Shown one piece after another: positions 8,468-16,838 of a stretch of DNA of 64,000 bases. Where the stretch lies: positions 2,418,001-2,482,000 of the forward strand of contig NZ_JADOUF010000001.1 in the NCBI RefSeq assembly GCF_015751905.1, read 5' to 3'. The stretch's first letter is position 1. Each line of letters starts with the position of its first letter. Source of the stretch: Longispora fulva. GTDB taxonomy: Bacteria > Actinomycetota > Actinomycetes > Mycobacteriales > Micromonosporaceae. The notes beneath the pieces are model-generated. The model saw only the letters and a program-made list of their open reading frames with translations, ran no database searches and was not told the DNA's origin. Position numbers and translations under genes: made by a program.

Positions 8468-8988
8468 CGTGTACTCCTTCGCGAGCAGGCGGACCTGCCG
8501 GGCAGTCGTGATGTCCCACGACCAGCACGGACGCAGGAGCGCGTCCGCCGGAAGAGTCGGCCGCGCACTAGTCAGAAATCTTCGCATATCATCACTAACA
8601 ACTCAACGGTTCGCATGCCCAGTCGCCCGGCCCCGACTCTGCTCCACTGACCAGCGCTGGGCCTGCCGGTTGGGGCTGTTGGACCGGGTTTCAGTGGTCG
8701 GTGTCCGCAACCGGTTGGATGAGATAGGGGCCGTCGGCGGCCACCGAGTTGATGGCCGGGGACACGCGGTGGGCCCTCACGCGGGCGGTTCGGGCCCCAG
8801 TAGCCCGAACGCGGCCTGGTGGGCTCACCTCGTACCGGCGATCTCGGCTCGGAGGCGGGGACGCGGTCGACTGGCGAATGCATCGACGAGTGGCGGGTGC
8901 GATGTGGTCAGTTGATCGGATAAGGTCAATGTCGCGCCACTGCTAGTCGACCGCGTTCGCACCGCAGAACAAGGCCATCGGAGGGGCG
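8468..8988. other. 520-nt intergenic region between divergent gcvH and MFS genes
   Basis: No credible gene on either strand; the frames here are antisense-type and low in coding character. It must hold divergent promoters. GGAGGGG at 8978-8984 is the MFS ribosome-binding site. I could not assign clear -35/-10 pairs. Confidence 0.5.
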
Positions 8989-10275
8989 ATGCAGATCGAC
9001 AGCGTGTCGGAGTCGGCCGGTCCGCCGGTGACCGTCGGCGGTGTGCCTACAGCGGGTCGGGATTTCGCCATGCTGTGGGCGGGTCAGTCCATGAGTCTGA
9101 TCGGAAGCAAGTTCATGGTGCTGGCACTGCCGTTGTTGGCCTTCACCACACTCGGGGTCTCCGCGGCACGGGCGGCCCTGCTGCCGTTCGCGCTGTTCGG
9201 ACCGTGGCTGGTGTTGGGGCTGCCGGCCGGGGCTGTGGTCGAACGGTTGCGGCGGCGCACGGTCATGGTGGTCAGTGACACAATCCAGGCGGTCGCCTAC
9301 CTCGCGATCGCGGTGCTCGGCGCGCTGCGGCTGTTGTCGTTCCCCGCGATGCTCATACTGGTGTGCGTCGCCGGTTGCGGTGCCGTGTTCTTCCAGGTCG
9401 CGTACACCTCCTACCTGCCTGTGCTGTACTCCGATCCGGCACTGCTCCATCGCGGAAACGCCCGGTTGTTCGTCTCCGAGTCCGTGGGTCGGGCGGTCGG
9501 ACCGGCGGTCGCGGGTTTCCTGATCAGGCTGACCAGCGCGACGTTCACGGTGGCGAGCGTCGTGGTGACGTTCTCGGTCTCGGTGCTGACCCTTCTGTTG
9601 ATCCGGCACCGGGAGCCAGCGCCTCTCCGAAATGCCGCGCCCCGCCGGCGGGGATGGATCCAGCGCGACGTGCGGGAGGGGTTGCGGTTCGTCCTCCGGC
9701 ACGGCCAGCTCGAACCGGTCATCTTCTGCGGTGCGGTCTACGTCCTCTTCCTGACCATGGTCGAGGGCAGTCTGGTGCTCTACTGCCGTGAGGTGCTCGG
9801 TCTGAGTGTGGCCGGGATCGGGATCGTGGTCGGTGCGGCGGCGGTCGGCTATCCGCTCGGGAACGTGGTATCCGGCCGGCTGGTCCGGCGGCTCGCCCCG
9901 CCGAGGACGCTGGTCGTGGGCGCCGCGATCTCCGTCGCGGGCCTGGTGACCATGCCGGTCGCCGGGCATGCGGGTTCCGTGCTCGGCCTGATCGCCGGTA
10001 GCGTGGTGCACGCCTTCGGGGAGGGAATCTTCGGTCCTACCGGCCTCACGCTGAGACAGACCGTGTCCCCGCCGGAGATCCTCGTCCGGGTCAACTCCGT
10101 GGCTCGCTTTCTCACCTGGGGAATGGCGCCGATGGGCAGTCTCCTGGCCGCGGTCACCATCGGGCTGGGCGGGCTGTCCACCTCCATCTGGGTCGGTGCG
10201 ATCGGTACTTCCTTGTGCCTGCCTATTCTGGTTCGCCGGGGAATTCGTGCGGATTTCATCCGGCCTGTTCGTTGA
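8989..10275 (+). CDS. MFS transporter (multidrug/metabolite exporter)
   Basis: 428-aa protein with about 12 hydrophobic segments. It resembles the MFS_3/enterobactin-exporter group: an N-terminal FAMLWAGQSMSLIGS helix, the basic intracellular loop ERLRRRTV after TM2, and a long central loop (LIRHREP ... GWIQRDVREGL). ATG 8989 has GGAGGGG at 4 nt spacing. It is followed 35 nt later by the hydrolase gene and faces the nitrosourea-type operon, so self-protective export of that product is plausible. Confidence 0.88.
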   Translation: MQIDSVSESAGPPVTVGGVPTAGRDFAMLWAGQSMSLIGSKFMVLALPLLAFTTLGVSAARAALLPFALFGPWLVLGLPAGAVVERLRRRTVMVVSDTIQAVAYLAIAVLGALRLLSFPAMLILVCVAGCGAVFFQVAYTSYLPVLYSDPALLHRGNARLFVSESVGRAVGPAVAGFLIRLTSATFTVASVVVTFSVSVLTLLLIRHREPAPLRNAAPRRRGWIQRDVREGLRFVLRHGQLEPVIFCGAVYVLFLTMVEGSLVLYCREVLGLSVAGIGIVVGAAAVGYPLGNVVSGRLVRRLAPPRTLVVGAAISVAGLVTMPVAGHAGSVLGLIAGSVVHAFGEGIFGPTGLTLRQTVSPPEILVRVNSVARFLTWGMAPMGSLLAAVTIGLGGLSTSIWVGAIGTSLCLPILVRRGIRADFIRPVR

Positions 10276-10310
10276 CCATCATGTCCAGGTACCAGGAAAG
10301 GAACAGCAGG

Positions 10311-11240
10311 ATGACCTACGCGCCCGGAATCCAGGAGTTCGTCGACCGGTTCAACGAGGCGATGCCGTCGGACTTCTACACCCGCCCGCTGGCGGAGGCG
10401 CGCGCCTTCTACGAGAACCTCGGGGTCGTGTTTCCCTACGACATACCTCTGGGCCTGACCATCACCGACGAGACGGTCTCCTCCCGCGATCGGGAGTTGC
10501 CGATCCGGGTGTACCGGCCGAGCCAGGTGACGGGGCGGGGTCTGTTGATCTACTGCAGAGGCGGCGGCTTCGTCATCGGTTCGCTGGAGTCCCTGCACTC
10601 CGTCGTCGCCGAACTCGCCGCGAACACCGGCCTGGTGACGATCGCCCTCGACTTCCGGATGGCTCCCGAGCACCCCTTCCCCGCGGGGCTCGAGGACTGC
10701 TACGACGCGCTGTGCGCGATAGCCGCCGACCCGGACCGGTTCGATGTCGATGCGGACCGGATCGTTGTCGCCGGCGACAGTTCGGGAGCGAACATGGCGG
10801 TGGTGCTCGCCATGATGACCCGGGACCGGGGCGGACCGCGGCTGCGTGGCCAGGCTCTGCTGAGCCCAGTGCTCGACTTCCACCGGTGGCGCGGCGGCGG
10901 CGAGGACGCGCCCCTGCTGACCGGCGGGGAAATGGAGTTCTTCACCGCGTGCTACTGCCCCGATCCGGCGCAGACCCTCGATCCATATGTCTCCCCGCTG
11001 ATCGGCGGGGAGTTTCACGACCTGCCGCCGGCGTACATCATGGGCAGCGAGCTCGACTCGTTGCTGGTCGATGCCCGGCTCTGCGCCGAACGGCTCCGGG
11101 ACAACGGCATCAGCGCCCAGCTCGTAGAGGAGCAGGGGCTGGTGCACTCCTCCTTGCGTGCCAGAGCGCTCAGTCCCCGCGCGGCGGAGATGTGGACGGC
11201 GTTCTGCGCGGCGACGGCGCGGCTCGCCGGCGACAGGTAG
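10311..11240 (+). CDS. Alpha/beta hydrolase, HSL/acetyl-esterase family
   Basis: 309-aa HSL-type hydrolase. The nucleophile is Ser157 in GDSSG, with Asp249 (SELDS) and His279 (GLVHS) completing the triad. The oxyanion-hole motif HGGGF appears as RGGGF (Arg83 in place of His). ATG 10311 follows a purine-rich GGAAAGGAAC; an upstream in-frame ATG at 10281 would add ten residues. It is likely co-transcribed with the MFS gene and converges on the LysE gene with a 15-nt gap. It may act as a tailoring or resistance esterase/amidase for the neighbouring pathway. Confidence 0.88.
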   Translation: MTYAPGIQEFVDRFNEAMPSDFYTRPLAEARAFYENLGVVFPYDIPLGLTITDETVSSRDRELPIRVYRPSQVTGRGLLIYCRGGGFVIGSLESLHSVVAELAANTGLVTIALDFRMAPEHPFPAGLEDCYDALCAIAADPDRFDVDADRIVVAGDSSGANMAVVLAMMTRDRGGPRLRGQALLSPVLDFHRWRGGGEDAPLLTGGEMEFFTACYCPDPAQTLDPYVSPLIGGEFHDLPPAYIMGSELDSLLVDARLCAERLRDNGISAQLVEEQGLVHSSLRARALSPRAAEMWTAFCAATARLAGDR

Positions 11241-11255
11241 CCGAAACTCGGGGCG

Positions 11256-11834
11256 TCATTCGAGGATCAACCGGAGCGCGAACATGCTGAACACGGCCGC
11301 GATGATCCAGTTGGCGACGCGTGCCGTCGTCGGGGCGTACAGATAGCGGCCGAACAGGCTCGTCAGGTTGATCCATACGAGCAGCCACACCAGCCCCATC
11401 GCCAGGTAGACCGTTGCCAACCGCGCGACGCCGACGACCGGATCGGCTCCCGCCGGCACGAACTGAGGCAGGAACGCCATCAGGAAGATGCACACCTTGG
11501 GGTTGGTTCCTGTGCACAGCAGCCCCTGGGTGAAGGCGTGTCGGTCCGGTCTCTCCGCCGGCGGCGGGTCCGACGCCGCCGCGCGGAGGGCACGGACCGC
11601 CCAGAACAGCAGCACCGCCGCACCGGCCCAGCGAAAGGCCCGGAACAGCGCCGGATTGACCGCGAGGAGTGCGGCGAGCCCGGCCATTCCGAGCGCGACC
11701 TGCGCCGCACCCGCGGTGATCATCCCGGCTGCGGCGGTGATCGCTGGGCGCCGTCTCCGGCGGGTGAGCACTAATTGCGTGACCAGTGCCATGTCCGGCC
11801 CGGGTGTCATGATGACCAGTAGGGAACTGACCAC
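11256..11834 (-). CDS. LysE/RhtB-family amino-acid exporter
   Basis: About 192 aa with six hydrophobic segments. The family signature TPGPDMALV lies near the N-terminus, with GTNPKVCIFLMAFLPQF in the middle. The best start codon visible is GTG 11834; homologues usually begin about six residues earlier, where only ATC codons occur, so the start is uncertain. It is the last gene of the operon led by the PRMT-like gene. It probably exports the amino-acid-like product or intermediate. Confidence 0.8.
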   Translation of the reverse strand: MVSSLLVIMTPGPDMALVTQLVLTRRRRRPAITAAAGMITAGAAQVALGMAGLAALLAVNPALFRAFRWAGAAVLLFWAVRALRAAASDPPPAERPDRHAFTQGLLCTGTNPKVCIFLMAFLPQFVPAGADPVVGVARLATVYLAMGLVWLLVWINLTSLFGRYLYAPTTARVANWIIAAVFSMFALRLILE

Positions 11835-11869
11835 GAACGCGATCGTGACGATCTCCGGGCCCCCCGCCC

Positions 11870-13150
11870 TCAGTGCTCGGCGACTGGGACGTGCGGCGTT
11901 TCGATCACCAGCTGTTCCTCCAGTTTCCGGATGGTGTCGTGGTCGCGTTGGACCTGTTCGGCCTCGCGGTGCGACAGGATCGCGAACCCGAAGTCCAGGC
12001 TGTCCACCAGGTCCCTGGTCATGGGGACGTGGGAGCCGTCGACGAGATTCTGTACGGAGAAGTGATGGCTGGTCAGGGCGGTGATCTCGTCGAGGACCGC
12101 GGTGTTGCGCACCACGCCGGAGCGCCGGGCGATGTGGAACACGCAGGTCTGGTGGCGGCGGAGCTCGTAGCCGGCGGAGATCTCCTTCCCGGTGAGATAG
12201 CTGACGGTACGGTCGATCTGGCTGTCCCCGGTGGCGTTGCGGTTGAAGCGGGGCTGGCCGCCGCCGTGCGGACGGGCGCCGAGTTCGATGAGCAGCGGGC
12301 CGTCGGGGGTGGCCATCACCTCCACGTGGGCGGCGCCGAACCGCATGCCGACCGCGTCGAGGACTCCTCGGGTGTAGTCCGTGATCTCCGGCAGCGCCTC
12401 GTCGTTCGGGGCGACCCACTGCATCGTGTCGTACACGGCCATGTGGGGGCCGTTGTCGACCTTGCGGTACCTGCAGACGTCGACGATGGTGTGTTCGCCG
12501 TCGTGGCTGAAGGTGTCCACGACGTACTCGGTGCCCGTCACGAACTTCTGCACCACGAGCAGGTCGTCCGTCTCGCCGAACTGGTTGGTCCGGCCGATCT
12601 GCCGCGCGAAGACCTCCCGCCAGCCCACGCCGCCGGGGAGCTTGACGACTCCGTCGGTGCTGGCGCTCCTGGGCGGCTTGATGACGAGATCTCTGCCCGT
12701 CAGCCCCTCGCGGTCCAGCCAGGCCTGCACTTCGTCCGGGTCGGCGGTGCAGATCTGGGGGATGATCGGCAGCCCGACTGCGGCGGTCGCGGCTGCCATG
12801 GCGCTCTTGTCGCGTCGGGCGGATGCCAGTTCCGGCACGTTCGACCGGTCGGGCAGCACGAGCGGCGCGAGGCGTTCGGCGAGGTCCACGCCTGACTCGC
12901 ACCCGGCGATGACGCAACGTGGTGCCAGCTCCCGCACTCTGCCGACGACGGCGTCGAGGTCCCCGTCGAAGACGATGATCTCCGGGTAGTCCTGCGGGCG
13001 GTAGGAGGAGGCGTACGCCTGTGGGGGCCGCGGCCCGCTGACCACCGCGACGACCGCGACGCCCTGCTCGGCGAAGGCAGCCGCGAAGAGGGCGCCGGAG
13101 GAGTAGGGATCGACGATGACGGCGGGACCGGTGAACTCGGCCTTGGGCAC
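11870..13150 (-). CDS. ATP-grasp ligase
   Basis: 426-aa ATP-grasp enzyme resembling L-amino-acid ligases and carnosine-synthase-like proteins. The N-terminal pre-ATP fold (VIVDPYSSGALFAAAF) is followed by the ATP-binding lid (LVIKPPRSASTDGV), a VVQKFVTGTEYVVD strand and the metal-binding VEVMATPDGPLLIELGARPHG loop. GTG 13150 has GGAG 8 nt upstream, 11 nt after the Rieske gene. These enzymes join a carboxylate to an amine via an acyl-phosphate. Here it could couple the nitrosated amino acid to a second amino acid or amine (inference). Confidence 0.85.
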   Translation of the reverse strand: MPKAEFTGPAVIVDPYSSGALFAAAFAEQGVAVVAVVSGPRPPQAYASSYRPQDYPEIIVFDGDLDAVVGRVRELAPRCVIAGCESGVDLAERLAPLVLPDRSNVPELASARRDKSAMAAATAAVGLPIIPQICTADPDEVQAWLDREGLTGRDLVIKPPRSASTDGVVKLPGGVGWREVFARQIGRTNQFGETDDLLVVQKFVTGTEYVVDTFSHDGEHTIVDVCRYRKVDNGPHMAVYDTMQWVAPNDEALPEITDYTRGVLDAVGMRFGAAHVEVMATPDGPLLIELGARPHGGGQPRFNRNATGDSQIDRTVSYLTGKEISAGYELRRHQTCVFHIARRSGVVRNTAVLDEITALTSHHFSVQNLVDGSHVPMTRDLVDSLDFGFAILSHREAEQVQRDHDTIRKLEEQLVIETPHVPVAEH

Positions 13151-13161
13151 TGCTGGTCTCC

Positions 13162-13518
13162 TCAATCGTGGTGGGACCCGCTGCCGCCGACCGTGAGGTC
13201 GGCGGACAGCGGCAGGTGTGAGGTCCGGTGTTCGGTGTCGGCGGCGACGGCGAACACGGCCGTGACAGTGTTCTCCCTGCGCACCGAAGGTATCCCCTGC
13301 CGGATCAGCCGACGCATCGAGATGGGGCCCTCGTGCCATGGGCATATCAGCCGGTCCCGGTCCGGGTCGATGTGGCCGAGGTTCAGTGGCCCGCCACGGT
13401 GCGGGCACCGGGCGGGCAACATGAACGAGCCGAGCCTGGTCCGGGCGAACACGTAGAGCTGCCCCCCGACCTCGACGCAGTTGCCCGCCCCGTCGGCGGC
13501 GAAGGTCAGGACAAGCAT
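13162..13518 (-). CDS. Small Rieske [2Fe-2S] ferredoxin
   Basis: 118-aa stand-alone Rieske protein. The cluster ligands are Cys38/His40 (CPHRGG) and Cys59/His62 (CPWH). No oxygenase catalytic domain is attached, so it is an electron carrier of the ferredoxin type. Start ATG 13518 overlaps the stop of the diiron/cupin gene by 13 nt. Its place in the operon suggests it delivers electrons to that O2-dependent enzyme. Confidence 0.9.
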   Translation of the reverse strand: MLVLTFAADGAGNCVEVGGQLYVFARTRLGSFMLPARCPHRGGPLNLGHIDPDRDRLICPWHEGPISMRRLIRQGIPSVRRENTVTAVFAVAADTEHRTSHLPLSADLTVGGSGSHHD

Positions 13519-14921
13519 GCGCGGTAGTCGCCGACCGAGTGGATCTCGTAGACGCACTCCTCCGACTCGATGACGGCGCCGTGCAGCCGGTTCTTCCAGA
13601 TGACTGTGCCCTGGCCGGCCTCGAGGATCTGGTGGGAGTCATACCCGCTGACGAACTTCATCGTTCCCGACACGATGTGGCACAACTCGTCGCCGTCGTG
13701 GTGGTGCGTGTTGGACAACTCGCCCCGGGGCTCGATGAGATGGGCCACCGGGGCGGCCACCGAGCCGTCCTCGACCTTGGCCCACACCGGGTCGTGTAGT
13801 TCCTTGTTCACCGGGCCGGAGTCCATCCAGTCGACCTGGGCGGCGAAGTCCTGGTCGGCGATCCGCGCGATGACCTGGAACTCCTCGAATCCGCGCACGA
13901 TCTCCGGGATGACCCCCTCGCCGCACTGGTCGACGATCGGCAGGATCAACTTCTCCAACACCATGCGCCCATGATGGGTATCGATGTGCACGTGCTCGGT
14001 GAAGTATCTGGTGTCGGCCTCCTCGCCGAACACGCTGGTGAGCAGGTTCGCGGCCCGACGACAGAAGTCCACCAGGGTGGTCTCGGTGAAGTAGAGCGCG
14101 CCGAGGTAACGGAAGAACAGCTCGTGGCTCTTGCCCAGGTAGTGGAAGTAGTTGCTCATCAGCAGGCTGCTGTTGAGGTAGTACTGCCAGTAGTGGTGCA
14201 CGTCCGCGCGCAGGCCCACCGAGGTCATGGTGTTCTCGAACAGGGTGCTGTGCTTGGTGTCGTGTACGCCGTAGCCGAACTCGTCGATGATGACCTTGAA
14301 CCAGTCGGACTGCACCGGGCCGTAGTACCCCATCACGTTGCGGATCATCGGCGAGGCCTCGGAGAGGAAGTCCGGGGCGAACTGGATGAGCCAGTTGCGC
14401 GCGGCCCGCTGGGGATTCGCCGACTTCTCGATGGCCAGCTCCGACAGGGTCGGCTCGGTCGGGCTGTTTGCCAGCTCGCCCAGGAACGCGGTGAGACTCT
14501 CCTTCGTCCAGTCGCCGCTGACCTCGACCTCCTGGTCGAGGAATCCGAAGACGTGCCGTTCCAGGTAGGGCCGGATCATCTCGCCCCGGATCCGGTTGCT
14601 GTGACTGTAGAACAGGTCGAAGTCCGCGCGCTTGGCCTCGAAGCCAGCCTTGGGCAGGAACATCAGGTCCGCCTCGTAGATGCTGGCGAGGATCCGGTTC
14701 GCGGCGAGCGCCGAGTAGGCCAGGATCTCCGGGCGCGGCAGCGGGACCGAGAAGTCGAGGTGCTCGATGATCTGTGGACGCAGCTGGCGCCGGTAGGGGT
14801 TGTCGTCGTTCTCCCACTCCTCGTTGTCGAGGTAGAGCGGGCTGCTGGCGTAGTTGAGCGTGGTCTCCCGGAGCTGATCGGGGGTCAGCTCGAACGGCGT
14901 GTGGTTCGGCGTGAAGCTCAT
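13506..14921 (-). CDS. SznF-like heme-oxygenase-like diiron oxygenase with C-terminal cupin (N-nitrosating type)
   Basis: 471-aa protein with an N-terminal helical region, a central heme-oxygenase-like diiron domain (about 130-330) and a C-terminal cupin (about 380-465). Candidate diiron ligands are Glu188, Glu214, His224, Glu280, His310, Asp314 and His317 (DEFGYGVHDTKH; HVHIDTHH). Candidate mononuclear-iron cupin ligands are His406, His408 and His447. Each is one position below the ligand I recall for SznF, which N-hydroxylates Nomega-methyl-arginine and rearranges it to an N-nitrosourea. ATG 14921 has CGGAG 10 nt upstream. The preceding gene encodes the expected methyltransferase. Confidence 0.88.
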   Translation of the reverse strand: MSFTPNHTPFELTPDQLRETTLNYASSPLYLDNEEWENDDNPYRRQLRPQIIEHLDFSVPLPRPEILAYSALAANRILASIYEADLMFLPKAGFEAKRADFDLFYSHSNRIRGEMIRPYLERHVFGFLDQEVEVSGDWTKESLTAFLGELANSPTEPTLSELAIEKSANPQRAARNWLIQFAPDFLSEASPMIRNVMGYYGPVQSDWFKVIIDEFGYGVHDTKHSTLFENTMTSVGLRADVHHYWQYYLNSSLLMSNYFHYLGKSHELFFRYLGALYFTETTLVDFCRRAANLLTSVFGEEADTRYFTEHVHIDTHHGRMVLEKLILPIVDQCGEGVIPEIVRGFEEFQVIARIADQDFAAQVDWMDSGPVNKELHDPVWAKVEDGSVAAPVAHLIEPRGELSNTHHHDGDELCHIVSGTMKFVSGYDSHQILEAGQGTVIWKNRLHGAVIESEECVYEIHSVGDYRACLS

Positions 14922-14926
14922 GGCGG

Positions 14927-16009
14927 CTACTCCGAAGGTTGGGTGGTGGTCAGGTGCTGTATCGAAAGGCGATTGCGTCGCCAGGCGAGTTGGACCTGGA
15001 CGGACCCGCCGGCCCGCACGGAGATCGGCGTGGGCAGGGGGACGCAGGCCTGCATCCAGTGCGTCGCCAGATTGTTCGGCGAGTTCGACAGAACCACTCC
15101 CTTGCCCAGCGTCATGTCGAACCACACGACCAGCGCGTGCGCCGGGCCGGAGGTGGCCACGGGAATGTCCAGGAGCGCCCGACCGTCGGTCAGCGGATCG
15201 CTGGCGAAGTCGAAGGACGCGAGTTCCACGGCCGGCGAGAGCATCTGGTGCGGCCAGGTGTTCAGGCGTACCGGGAAGTGACCTTCGGTGGCCACCTCGT
15301 TGAAGAGCCGGACGTCGAATCCGGCGGCGCTGTCCACCCGGTTCAGCCGGTCGATCGCGACGCTGTTCACCAGGGCGCCGACCAGCCTGGCCGACTCGGG
15401 GATCAGCAGGCCTCCTGGGGCGAGCAGGTGCTCCCGGGCGTGCCGCACGACGGGAAGCAGCCCTTCGCCGAGCAGGCCGCAGTCGACGATCTCGGAGACG
15501 ATCACGTCGGCCCGCGCCGGCAGGTCCACCCCCACGCGCAGGTCGGTTGACATCTTCGGAATGACGGTGATGACGTCGGACAGACCCTGCCTGGCGATGA
15601 TCCGTCGGGCCAACCCGGCCAGCACCGGATTTCCTTCGCACGTCGTCACCGTTCCCGCGCCGGCCCTAGCCGCCATCATCGCCAGCAGGCCGGTGCCGGA
15701 GCCGATGTCCAGCACATTCGAGCCGGTCGGCATCAGCCGCTCGAGTGCGGCGGCGAACGAGGCGTTGCGCTCCGCGTCGTTGATCATCAGGAAATGCCAG
15801 CGCGGAATGGCGCGGATCACCGCTTCGTGCATGTCGTCCCTGGGGTTCGGGGACGTACCGGTCAGTTGCCCGACCATGTCGCGGAGCACGTCCAGCGAGT
15901 GCTTCGCCTCCTGGACGGCGCCATCCACCGCCGCGAGCGACATCTGCCGGCGGGAGTCATCCGGCGTCGCGGCGAGCGGGGGTTCGGAGTGAAAAGGTCG
16001 CTCCATCAT
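14927..16009 (-). CDS. PRMT-like N-methyltransferase (SznE-like)
   Basis: 360-aa class I methyltransferase with protein-arginine-methyltransferase hallmarks: motif I VLDIGSGTG (99-107), acidic Glu125 (CEGNP), a double-E loop with Glu173 and Glu182 (SEIVDCGLLGEG), and a THW-loop (ATHWMQ) near the C-terminus. In the streptozotocin pathway a PRMT-like enzyme makes Nomega-methyl-arginine for SznF; the 5-nt gap to the SznF-like gene supports the same role. Start ATG 16009 (or 16006) lies about 80 nt below a good promoter; no strong Shine-Dalgarno is visible. Confidence 0.87.
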   Translation of the reverse strand: MMERPFHSEPPLAATPDDSRRQMSLAAVDGAVQEAKHSLDVLRDMVGQLTGTSPNPRDDMHEAVIRAIPRWHFLMINDAERNASFAAALERLMPTGSNVLDIGSGTGLLAMMAARAGAGTVTTCEGNPVLAGLARRIIARQGLSDVITVIPKMSTDLRVGVDLPARADVIVSEIVDCGLLGEGLLPVVRHAREHLLAPGGLLIPESARLVGALVNSVAIDRLNRVDSAAGFDVRLFNEVATEGHFPVRLNTWPHQMLSPAVELASFDFASDPLTDGRALLDIPVATSGPAHALVVWFDMTLGKGVVLSNSPNNLATHWMQACVPLPTPISVRAGGSVQVQLAWRRNRLSIQHLTTTQPSE

Positions 16010-16095
16010 GGAGCATCGAAGAGGAGACTGCGGCGCTGGATCCACTGGACTTCCCCCGACGGCTAGTGGTCGCCGCCGACACTGGCAGCAGACGA

Positions 16096-16124
16096 ACATT
16101 ATCGTCGATATATACGTTGGTCAA
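16096..16124 (-). promoter_or_regulatory. Sigma70-type promoter of the nitrosourea-type operon
   Basis: On the minus strand TTGACC (16124-16119) and TAATGT (16101-16096) are separated by exactly 17 nt in an AT-rich patch that is unusual for this DNA. The predicted transcript starts near 16089 and gives an approximately 80-nt leader to the methyltransferase gene. Confidence 0.75.
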
Positions 16125-16416
16125 TTATTGCTACCGCTTTGTGACCTCGACTCCACAGCCGTGGGGCCGGCCGGCTTGGCTTCCCGGACTGGCCCGTTGA
16201 CGTCGATGAGAGGTGTGAGAACGCCCCAAACTTTGGAGCGGTTGGCCCTCTGGCCTGGGTTCTCCTGGATCCTTTGCTGGACTTCCACGCGAGTGCGGCG
16301 CGGGAGACCTTGGAGTCCGGTCGTACCCGGCGACCGCCTGTTTTCCGGGCAAGGCCTGCGGCTTCTCGACACGTCGCCGATCACGGCGACCCGACATGGG
16401 CGATCCGCGAGCGTAG
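16125..16416. other. Intergenic region, nothing recognised
   Basis: About 290 nt between the operon promoter and the DUF202 gene. Open frames exist on both strands but none has a start signal or a recognisable domain. Confidence 0.4.
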
Positions 16417-16779
16417 TCAGGCCGGCACGAGTGCCAGGACCAGCCCGGTGAGGGCCGCGGCGGCGACGGTCACGGCGACGATCGTGTGAAAGTGCGCGGC
16501 GGGGAGTTCACGTCCCAGTCGGATGGCCAGCTCGCAACGCATCCACCGCCACAACGCCCGGCAGGCGACGACCGCTCCGCAGACCAGCAGAGCCACCACC
16601 AACCATCGTGGCGCCAGATGGGTGCGCTCGGCGGCGATTCCCCCGCCGACGAGGGCCAGGGCGGTACGGATCCACGCGAGGAAGGTGCGTTCGTTGGCGA
16701 GGGTGAATCTGTAGTCCGGTGTGGTGCCGACCCGGGTGAGCCGTCCAGGGGTGACCCACCGGGGCGGGACTCGGGTCAT
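16417..16779 (-). CDS. DUF202/YidH-family membrane protein
   Basis: 120-aa inner-membrane protein. The family signature DYRFTLANERTFLAWIRTALAL is followed by three hydrophobic segments. The function of the family is unsettled. ATG 16779 lies just beyond the terminator of the large upstream operon. Its leader, ending AAAGCAGAACGCC before the ATG, is strikingly like the leader of the beta-helix gene at 18962, so the translation signal may have been duplicated. Confidence 0.85.
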   Translation of the reverse strand: MTRVPPRWVTPGRLTRVGTTPDYRFTLANERTFLAWIRTALALVGGGIAAERTHLAPRWLVVALLVCGAVVACRALWRWMRCELAIRLGRELPAAHFHTIVAVTVAAAALTGLVLALVPA

Positions 16780-16801
16780 GGCGTTCTGCTTTCGGGGGTG
16801 G

Positions 16802-16832
16802 GCCCGCCGGGACCCACAAGATCCCGGCGGGC
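16802..16832 (-). terminator. Hairpin terminator of the sugar-catabolism operon
   Basis: Perfect 11-bp stem (GCCCGCCGGGA, 16802-16812, pairing with 16822-16832) with a 9-nt loop, starting 6 nt after the stop of the beta-helix gene on the minus strand. Confidence 0.7.
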
Positions 16833-16838
16833 GAGGTG

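Noticed and set aside
8926-10011. Minus-strand frame opposite the MFS gene
   Set aside because: Arg/His/Asp-rich antisense composition with no domain; the plus strand is a clear transporter.
11835-12917. Long upstream extension of the LysE frame
   Set aside because: The extension is an out-of-frame shadow of the ATP-grasp gene; LysE homology begins only near 11850.
16121-16384. Minus-strand frame upstream of the DUF202 gene
   Set aside because: No recognisable domain or start signal; insufficient to call a gene.
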